Source: Clostridiales bacterium UBA7568 (GTDB taxonomy: Bacteria; Bacillota; Clostridia; Oscillospirales; CAG-272). Taken from it: a stretch of 19,318 bases of DNA. The notes below the pieces were generated by a model. It was not told the DNA's origin, did no database searches, and was given only the letters and a program-made list of their open reading frames with translations. The first letter of the stretch is position 1; each line of letters begins with the position of its first letter. A program made the translations under genes and the position numbers. The stretch covers positions 97,610 to 116,927 of the forward strand of contig DLLG01000004.1 in assembly GCA_002479075.1 (NCBI GenBank). Reading direction: 5' to 3'. This document shows positions 15,312 through 19,318 of the stretch, one piece after another.

Positions 15312-16172
15312 ATGGAATACAATATTATCCGCGCAATGACAAGCGACGGCTCGGCGAGAGCCGTCATCATCATATCGACGGACATAGTAAACGAAGCCGT
15401 CAAAATGAAACACACCTCTCCGACAGCGACTGCGGCTCTCGGCAGAGTTATGACGGCGGCGTCCCTTATGGGAACGATGCTCAAAGAGAAAAATGACAGG
15501 CTGACGCTCACTTTTTCGGGCGACGGTCCTGCGGGAAAGATAATTGCCGTTTCGGACTATGAGGGCAACGTCAAGGGCTATATTCAGAATCCAGACGTCG
15601 ATCTGCCGCTGAAATCAAACGGGAAATTGGATGTCGGCGGTGCGGTTGGCGCGGGGATACTCTCCGTTGTCAGAGATCTCGGTTCCGGCGAAATGCAGAC
15701 GGGCTCCGTTGAAATAACGACGGGCGAGATTGGCGATGATATCTGCACGTTCTTTGCAAAAAGCGAGCAGATGCCGACGGTCTGTTCGCTCGGAGTTCTC
15801 GTCGATACGGATTTATCCTGCAAGGCGGCGGGCGGCGTGCTCATTCAGCTCCTGCCTTATGCGGCGGAGGATACCATTGATAAGATCGAAAAAAATCTTC
15901 CGCTTATAACGAACGTCTCTCATCTCATTGCCGACGGTGCAACAAAGGAGCAGCTCCTTGACCGCGCCTTTGCGGGAATCGAATACGACGTTTTTGACGA
16001 GATCCCTGCCGGCTACCGTTGCGATTGCGACAGGGGCAGAATTCTTTCTGCAATATCGTCGTTTTCGGAAAAAGATATAGATGATCTCTTCTCCGATACG
16101 GACGAGATCGAGGTCTGCTGCCGCTTCTGCGATAAGAAATATAAATTCAGGAAAGAAGATATAAAGAAATGA
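15312..16172 (+). CDS. hslO: Hsp33 redox-regulated chaperone
   Basis: Hsp33 is a cytosolic holdase activated when oxidation releases zinc from four C-terminal cysteines. The 286-aa protein has the expected layout: an N-terminal domain with KHTSPTATAALGRVMTAA, LTFSGDGPAGKIIAVSDYEGNVKGYIQNP, a linker, and the redox switch CDC (Cys237, Cys239) with 30 residues before CRFC (Cys270, Cys273). An extra Cys269 lies next to the second pair. Length and motif spacing are normal. The start is the ATG at 15312, 6 nt after the methyltransferase stop, with only a weak AAGAAGTG upstream. It is the last gene of the operon; a perfect hairpin terminator begins at its stop codon. Confidence 0.96.
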   Translation: MEYNIIRAMTSDGSARAVIIISTDIVNEAVKMKHTSPTATAALGRVMTAASLMGTMLKEKNDRLTLTFSGDGPAGKIIAVSDYEGNVKGYIQNPDVDLPLKSNGKLDVGGAVGAGILSVVRDLGSGEMQTGSVEITTGEIGDDICTFFAKSEQMPTVCSLGVLVDTDLSCKAAGGVLIQLLPYAAEDTIDKIEKNLPLITNVSHLIADGATKEQLLDRAFAGIEYDVFDEIPAGYRCDCDRGRILSAISSFSEKDIDDLFSDTDEIEVCCRFCDKKYKFRKEDIKK

Positions 16173-16205
16173 GCAAAAAATCCCGCTTATGCGGGATTTT
16201 TTGCT
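16172..16205. terminator. bidirectional intrinsic terminator after hslO
   Basis: This is a perfect 15-bp palindrome: AGCAAAAAATCCCGC, loop TTAT, then GCGGGATTTTTTGCT, with A/T runs on both arms. It begins at the last base of the hslO stop and ends the rightward operon. Its core is repeated after the mutS-like gene at 18266-18294. Confidence 0.92.
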
Positions 16206-16258
16206 TAAACCGGCGAGGAAAATGAGGAAAACTGCGGTTTTGAGGGGAGCAAAACATA

Positions 16259-16287
16259 TTGAAAAACAGCAGGTCGTATTGTATAAT
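16259..16287 (+). promoter_or_regulatory. strong sigma-A promoter of the mutS-like unit
   Basis: TTGAAA (16259-16264) is followed by exactly 17 nt and TATAAT (16282-16287). The predicted start is near 16294, about 30 nt before the first ATG. It lies just past the operon terminator, defining a separate transcription unit. Confidence 0.8.
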
Positions 16288-16322
16288 TAAGATGTAAATA
16301 TATTTCGGAGAGGGGAAAAGCT

Positions 16323-16730
16323 ATGAAGCGCAGAAGGCGCAACCGATGGCAGATGCCTGAAGGAATTTCATATGTCGATCCGAGGGGAGACGCATATTCT
16401 GCGGCGAAGGAAGCTATGCGCTCCGCAAATGCGGAAAGGATGTATCTGTGCCGCCCCTGGAGAGCAATATTTGCCGAAACATTTTTATGGTTTCTGCGAT
16501 TTTCCCCGCTTGCGCTTATGTCGTTTCATCTTTTTATCATACCGCTTGTGCCTGCCTGGATAATGATGATTTATAAATATTTTTATGTATTTCTGAATAA
16601 GCTGGACAGGTTCGGAATATCAAAATTAAAATACGGGATTTTCAGCGCAATTGTTATAGCGGGAGAAATCGTTGCGTCTCATTTCATAAGGCAGCTGCTG
16701 CTTTACGCATACAAAGCTATATTTAACTGA
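16323..16730 (+). CDS. small membrane protein, unknown, upstream of mutS-like gene
   Basis: I do not recognise this 135-aa protein. It starts with a very basic stretch (KRRRRNR), followed by a soluble ~40-residue segment (YVDPRGDAYSAAKEAM). Then come hydrophobic regions at about 48-66 (FAETFLWFLRF), 67-90 (FIIPLVPAWIMMIYKYF) and 105-130, consistent with two or three membrane helices; the basic N-terminus predicts a cytoplasmic location. The ATG at 16323 has a GGGG-rich ribosome site about 7 nt upstream. It is the first gene after a strong promoter, and the mutS-like gene starts 13 nt after its stop, so the two are co-expressed and might work together at the membrane; that is inference. Confidence 0.8.
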   Translation: MKRRRRNRWQMPEGISYVDPRGDAYSAAKEAMRSANAERMYLCRPWRAIFAETFLWFLRFSPLALMSFHLFIIPLVPAWIMMIYKYFYVFLNKLDRFGISKLKYGIFSAIVIAGEIVASHFIRQLLLYAYKAIFN

Positions 16731-16743
16731 CGGGGGAGCTACT

Positions 16744-18267
16744 ATGCTGAATATGATACATACCGAAAATGAAAAACAAGCGTATCTTTCCGATAATGCC
16801 TTAAAGGATCTCAATATGTCCTTTTTTGCGGATGCAGAGTTTTCAAAAAAGATCCCGACGCTCATTTCCCGCGAGAAAGACACGATAATTATGCGACAAA
16901 GAGAATTTGCCGATATAATCAGCAATCCCGAGATGAGCATTTTTCTTGATGCGCTTTGCAAAAAGCTCGCAGAGCTTTCCGAAATTGAAAAATCAAAGGT
17001 TGATGCCGACGCATATTCGGATAACGAATCTCTTCTTTATTCCTTCAGGGAGCTTCTGACTTTTTCCGAATGTATCGATCTCATTTCCGAAGCTGCCGGA
17101 AAATTCGGAGACAAGGCGGGTTCGGAAGGGTTTTTATCGCTGTTTTCATATGCGGAGGGGATAAAAGGGGAGAGCTGGTATCGCAATGTCCTGAAATTTA
17201 TATCCGATACAGATGAAAGCCTGCGGGATATAAAGAGCATAACCCTCGGAATAAATCTGGACGCAAAGCTCCGCCCGATTGAGGCGGGGATAGTCTCACT
17301 AAATACAAAACCGTTTACGGCGAACGGTATAATGGATAAGTTGTTTGCCGAAAAGGCGGAATCAAAGGAGTGTGTCTGCCTTTCCGTGCTCTGCAAAAAC
17401 GAGTTCGGAGTTTCTTCAAGTATGCTGAATACGTTGTCCGGGCAGGTTTATCATTGCCTGAACGAGATGTTCCGTCGGTCGCTTCTCAAAATGAAGGGCA
17501 TAATTAAAAAAGCGGAGCGGGAAAACAATTTTCTTGACCTTGTTTACGACGAAATAAAATTCCTGAAAACAGGCGCAGATTTTGTTTTGAGAATGAAATC
17601 GGCGGGGCTGCCTGTCTGTATTCCGGAAATAACGGATTACGGCGACGAAATAACCGACCTGTATGACCCGAATCTCACCGATTTCACAAGATCGGCAGAC
17701 ATCGTCAGAAACGATATTTCGTTTGATGAAAACGGTAAAATATACGTCCTCACAGGGCATAACAGCGGAGGAAAAAGTGTGTTTATGCGTGCCTGCGGCA
17801 TATGTTATGTCCTCTTTCAGCTCGGAATGCCCGTACCGGCAAGAAAAGCAAAAATGCACATCGCCGACGGGATATATACTCATTTTATCGGAAAGGCGCA
17901 GATGAAGGTAGGCGGGCGGCTCGAAAACGAGTGTAAATCTATTTCCGAAATGTTCAGAGCTATGACGAAGGACAGTATTATATTTATGGATGAGTCGTTT
18001 TCAAGTACGAGCGCATATGACGGTACGCTGATTGCAACGGAGGTTATAAAGCATTTGAGAGAGAAGGGGTGTCGCTGTATTTATGCAACCCATATGCACG
18101 ACGTCGCAAACAAGGCGGAGGAGATAAATGAAATGCCCGGGGAGAGCAAGGTTGATTTGCTTTCCGTCAATTCAGGAGAAAATCCGTACAGAGTTGAAAG
18201 AAAACGAGGGCAGGGAAAGAGCTTTGCAATGGAGATATTCAAAAAATACGGTCTTGACCTCAAATAG
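16744..18267 (+). CDS. short MutS-family ATPase (MutS-related protein)
   Basis: This 507-aa protein carries the MutS domain V ATPase at its C-terminus: Walker A TGHNSGGKS (337-345, where classical MutS has TGPNMGGKS), Walker B IIFMDESFSSTSAYDG (Asp416, Glu417) and YATHMHD (the MutS ATHYHEL-type His switch). Residues ~40-330 are mostly helical, like the MutS core/lever (domain III). The N-terminal mismatch-binding and connector domains are missing, as is any Smr domain, so classical mismatch recognition is unlikely; it belongs with the short MutS-related families of unknown function. Between Walker A and B, GGRLENECKSISEM replaces the usual STFMVEM segment. The ATG at 16744 has GGGGGAG 5 nt upstream. 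It is co-transcribed with a small membrane protein and followed 3 nt later by a terminator. Confidence 0.9.
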   Translation: MLNMIHTENEKQAYLSDNALKDLNMSFFADAEFSKKIPTLISREKDTIIMRQREFADIISNPEMSIFLDALCKKLAELSEIEKSKVDADAYSDNESLLYSFRELLTFSECIDLISEAAGKFGDKAGSEGFLSLFSYAEGIKGESWYRNVLKFISDTDESLRDIKSITLGINLDAKLRPIEAGIVSLNTKPFTANGIMDKLFAEKAESKECVCLSVLCKNEFGVSSSMLNTLSGQVYHCLNEMFRRSLLKMKGIIKKAERENNFLDLVYDEIKFLKTGADFVLRMKSAGLPVCIPEITDYGDEITDLYDPNLTDFTRSADIVRNDISFDENGKIYVLTGHNSGGKSVFMRACGICYVLFQLGMPVPARKAKMHIADGIYTHFIGKAQMKVGGRLENECKSISEMFRAMTKDSIIFMDESFSSTSAYDGTLIATEVIKHLREKGCRCIYATHMHDVANKAEEINEMPGESKVDLLSVNSGENPYRVERKRGQGKSFAMEIFKKYGLDLK

Positions 18268-18294
18268 CAAAAAATCCCGCTTATGCGGGATTTT
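18266..18294 (+). terminator. intrinsic terminator after the mutS-like gene
   Basis: AAAATCCCGC (18271-18280), loop TTAT, GCGGGATTTT (18285-18294) forms a 10-bp stem. The 29 nt from 18266 are identical to 16172-16200 after hslO. It begins at the stop codon. Confidence 0.88.
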
Positions 18295-18336
18295 GTGTGT
18301 GCGGGAAAGAAAATATGCTGTATTTTCAAAAATATG

Positions 18337-18365
18337 TTTACAAATCTCAGAATGTATGATATAAT
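18337..18365 (+). promoter_or_regulatory. near-consensus sigma-A promoter of the structured RNA
   Basis: TTTACA (18337-18342), a 17-nt spacer and TATAAT (18360-18365) put the start at about 18371-18373, which is where the closing stem of the RNA begins. The nearest coding start is over 200 nt downstream. Confidence 0.8.
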
Positions 18366-18370
18366 TTATT

Positions 18371-18549
18371 CGCAACGCAATCGAATAAAACAGCCGGTTC
18401 CCTTGGCTAAGTATACATTTTTATTTTATGATAAAAATGTATGCTCCCTTTTTGTATACTTTGCACAAGTGTAATGGTTGTATGAAATGATTGCGTTGCG
18501 GCTTGGAGCTTACGTTTTTTGTGCGTGGCTTTGAGCCGCGCACTTTTTT
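18371..18549 (+). ncRNA. ssrS: structured small RNA, probable 6S RNA
   Basis: 6S RNA mimics an open promoter and binds sigma-A RNA polymerase, adjusting transcription in stationary phase. Seen here: a 12-bp closing stem, CGCAACGCAATC (18371-18382) with GATTGCGTTGCG (18489-18500); unpaired stretches on both sides inside it; a small AGCC/GGCT hairpin on the 5' side (18392-18408); and an apical stem of up to 15 bp (18410-18424 with 18431-18445). A terminator follows at 18521-18549. Total length of about 175 nt, closing stem, large bubble and apical stem match 6S architecture. The 5' bubble segment CCGGTTCCCTTGGC also resembles, as I remember it, CCAGTCCCCTGAGC in the E. coli 6S bubble that templates pRNA synthesis. 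No coding frame is credible inside. The alternative is a cis-acting leader of the 106-aa gene downstream. The structure is confident; the 6S identity is an inference. Confidence 0.58.
18521..18549 (+). terminator. intrinsic terminator at the end of the structured RNA
   Basis: GTGCGTGGCT (18521-18530), loop TTG, AGCCGCGCAC (18534-18543) forms a 10-bp stem with one G-T pair, followed by six T. It ends the 6S-like RNA and lies 32 nt before the next start codon, so it also could act as an attenuator. Confidence 0.92.
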
Positions 18550-18581
18550 ATTTCATCATTTATATTTTTAAGGAGGTCTTT

Positions 18582-18902
18582 ATGGACAAGAAAGACATTG
18601 AAAAATCATACAATCCCCGTGCATTTGAAAAAAGCGACGCATCATTGGACTTCATCAAAACGGTTTTGGGAGTTGTAACAATATTGGCGTCCGGTGTTGC
18701 CGTAGTTCTTGGCTTTTTATTTTTAGCTTATAGCGGAGGTGCTCTCGGATGGCTTTTGCTTTTGGGCGGGCCGGCGCTGTTTATCTTTTTGTATTTTGTA
18801 TCAAAGTTTGCTTTGTGGACGATATATGATATAAAGATGATAAGAAACGCTTTGTATAATGCAGAACCGAGTGCTTCGCTCAAAAATTTTGAAAACAAAT
18901 GA
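18582..18902 (+). CDS. small two-helix membrane protein, unknown
   Basis: I do not recognise this 106-aa protein. It has a charged N-terminus (MDKKDIEKSYNPRAFEKSD), two hydrophobic segments at about 24-50 (FIKTVLGVVTILASGVAVVL) and 54-78 (ALGWLLLLGGPALFIFLYF), then a short charged tail (DIKMIRNALYNAEPSAS). It is likely an inner membrane hairpin protein. The start is the ATG at 18582 with a perfect AAGGAGG 5 nt upstream; the open frame runs on to 18519 but that extension lies in the terminator hairpin. No own promoter is visible, so it is probably made by read-through of the 18521-18549 terminator, or from a promoter I cannot see. It ends before an intrinsic terminator. Confidence 0.8.
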   Translation: MDKKDIEKSYNPRAFEKSDASLDFIKTVLGVVTILASGVAVVLGFLFLAYSGGALGWLLLLGGPALFIFLYFVSKFALWTIYDIKMIRNALYNAEPSASLKNFENK

Positions 18903-18921
18903 AATACAAGACGTATAACAC

Positions 18922-18951
18922 AAAAAGCAGGAGTCGCGGCTCTTGCTTTTT
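18922..18951 (+). terminator. intrinsic terminator after the small membrane protein gene
   Basis: AAAAAGCAGGAG (18922-18933), loop TCGCGG, CTCTTGCTTTTT (18940-18951) forms a 12-bp stem with one G-T pair and a T-rich 3' arm. It starts 20 nt after the stop codon at 18900-18902. Confidence 0.85.
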
Positions 18952-18953
18952 AT

Positions 18954-19318
18954 TATAAAATTTGCAAAAATCAACAACCGAAGGTTCTTTTGTCTGAATA
19001 TCGATGAAGGCAGGGTGACGGGACGGGGGACCCGTCTCCTACATTTTAATGCCTGTATATGCAGGTAATAAAATAATTGCTCAAAACCAATAACCAAAGT
19101 TTCTTTTGCTTACTTTTCTTCTCGGAGAAAAGTACGGTGCAAATCAAAAAGGAGCGGAATGACCGCTCCTTTGATGAAATTATAAAGTTTGCTCAAACAG
19201 TTTACCAAAGTTTCTTTTGCCTATTTTTCTTTTCATACATAACAAAAGAAAAAAACAGAGATGAATAATCACCTCTGATTTCTTTTTATAAAGTTTGCAC
19301 AAACCAATAACCAAAGTT
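18954..19318 (+). repeat. tandem array of ~110-bp degenerate repeats with variable hairpins
   Basis: Four copies start at about 18954, 19069, 19181 and 19287; the last is cut by the window end. Each has TATAAARTTTGC or a variant, a ~13-nt spacer, then CCAAAGTTTCTTTTGC or a variant (at 18978, 19094, 19205, 19311), so the period is about 106-116 bp. The filler differs each time and contains a hairpin: GACGGG/CCCGTC (19018-19037), AAAGGAGCGG/CCGCTCCTTT (19148-19172), and CAGAGATGA/TCACCTCTG (19256-19277, one mismatch). After the second copy there is a further hairpin ACTTTTCT/AGAAAAGT (about 19112-19133). No gene is seen in this stretch. Confidence 0.75.
18998..19045 (+). repeat. GC-rich repeat, inverted partner of 193-240
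   Basis: This stretch shares about 42 of 48 positions with the reverse complement of 193-240, with the core CAGGGTGACGGGACG in both. It lies inside the first unit of the right-hand array. A short hairpin CCTG/CAGG follows at about 19052-19065. Confidence 0.7.

Noticed and set aside
14622..15413. A 263-codon minus-strand open frame across the methyltransferase and hslO start
   Set aside because: It is antisense to two convincing genes; its sequence is Arg/Phe/Ser-rich without motifs.
16206..16258. Possible hairpin AAAAC/GTTTT between the hslO terminator and the next promoter
   Set aside because: Only 5 bp and AT-rich; likely chance.
18371..18549. A known metabolite riboswitch or T-box
   Set aside because: I see none of the conserved core motifs of common classes, and the gene downstream is not a typical target. 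A leader role is not excluded.
18954..19318. CRISPR array
   Set aside because: The period is ~110 bp, the repeats are degenerate and the fillers themselves are palindromic; there are no cas genes.
1..19318. Mobile element or prophage content
   Set aside because: No transposase, integrase, recombinase or phage structural gene; the inverted repeats at the ends are short and not linked to any such enzyme.

Overview
The window looks like chromosomal DNA of an anaerobic, probably gut-associated Clostridia (Firmicutes; Oscillospiraceae/Ruminococcaceae-like is a guess). The reasons are an AddB with its four Fe-S cysteines, a DUF3048 lipoprotein, the TIGR03960/TIGR03936 pair, a clostridial-type divergent topoisomerase IV pair, strong sigma-A promoters and GGAGG-type ribosome binding sites. 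I see no tRNA, rRNA, integrase, transposase, phage gene or CRISPR array.

Layout. Positions 1-306 are non-coding and hold palindromic and AT-rich dispersed repeats. On the minus strand (7101 to 343) lie a type II topoisomerase B subunit, its A subunit, a response-regulator-like protein with a degenerate receiver, the tRNA deaminase TadA, and a DUF3048 lipoprotein with its own promoter. Positions 7102-7257 are a divergent intergenic region whose two promoters face each other across a small palindrome. On the plus strand (7258-16172) is a seven-gene, tightly packed and often overlapping operon: a QueG-like Fe-S protein, an unknown coiled-coil/membrane protein, AddB, a B12-binding-type radical SAM protein (TIGR03960), a TIGR03936 protein, a SAM methyltransferase and the Hsp33 chaperone. 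It ends at a perfect hairpin terminator. A second plus-strand unit (16259-18294) has its own promoter and encodes a small membrane protein and a short MutS-family ATPase lacking the mismatch-recognition domain. It ends at a terminator that repeats the previous one almost to the base.

Positions 18337-18549 appear to be a stand-alone structured RNA gene: a near-consensus promoter, a 12-bp closing stem that starts at the predicted transcription start, an internal bubble, an apical hairpin and an intrinsic terminator. Size and architecture fit 6S RNA, the RNA-polymerase-binding regulator. A 106-aa membrane protein follows. From 18954 to the window end is a tandem array of degenerate ~110-bp repeats, each pairing a conserved AT-rich block with a different hairpin. 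Related copies lie in inverted orientation at the left edge.

The genes are mostly housekeeping (topology, DNA repair, tRNA modification, stress chaperone). The parts most worth a second look are the 6S-like RNA, the pseudo-receiver regulator in the topoisomerase operon, the MutS-like/membrane-protein unit and the hairpin repeat arrays at both ends.
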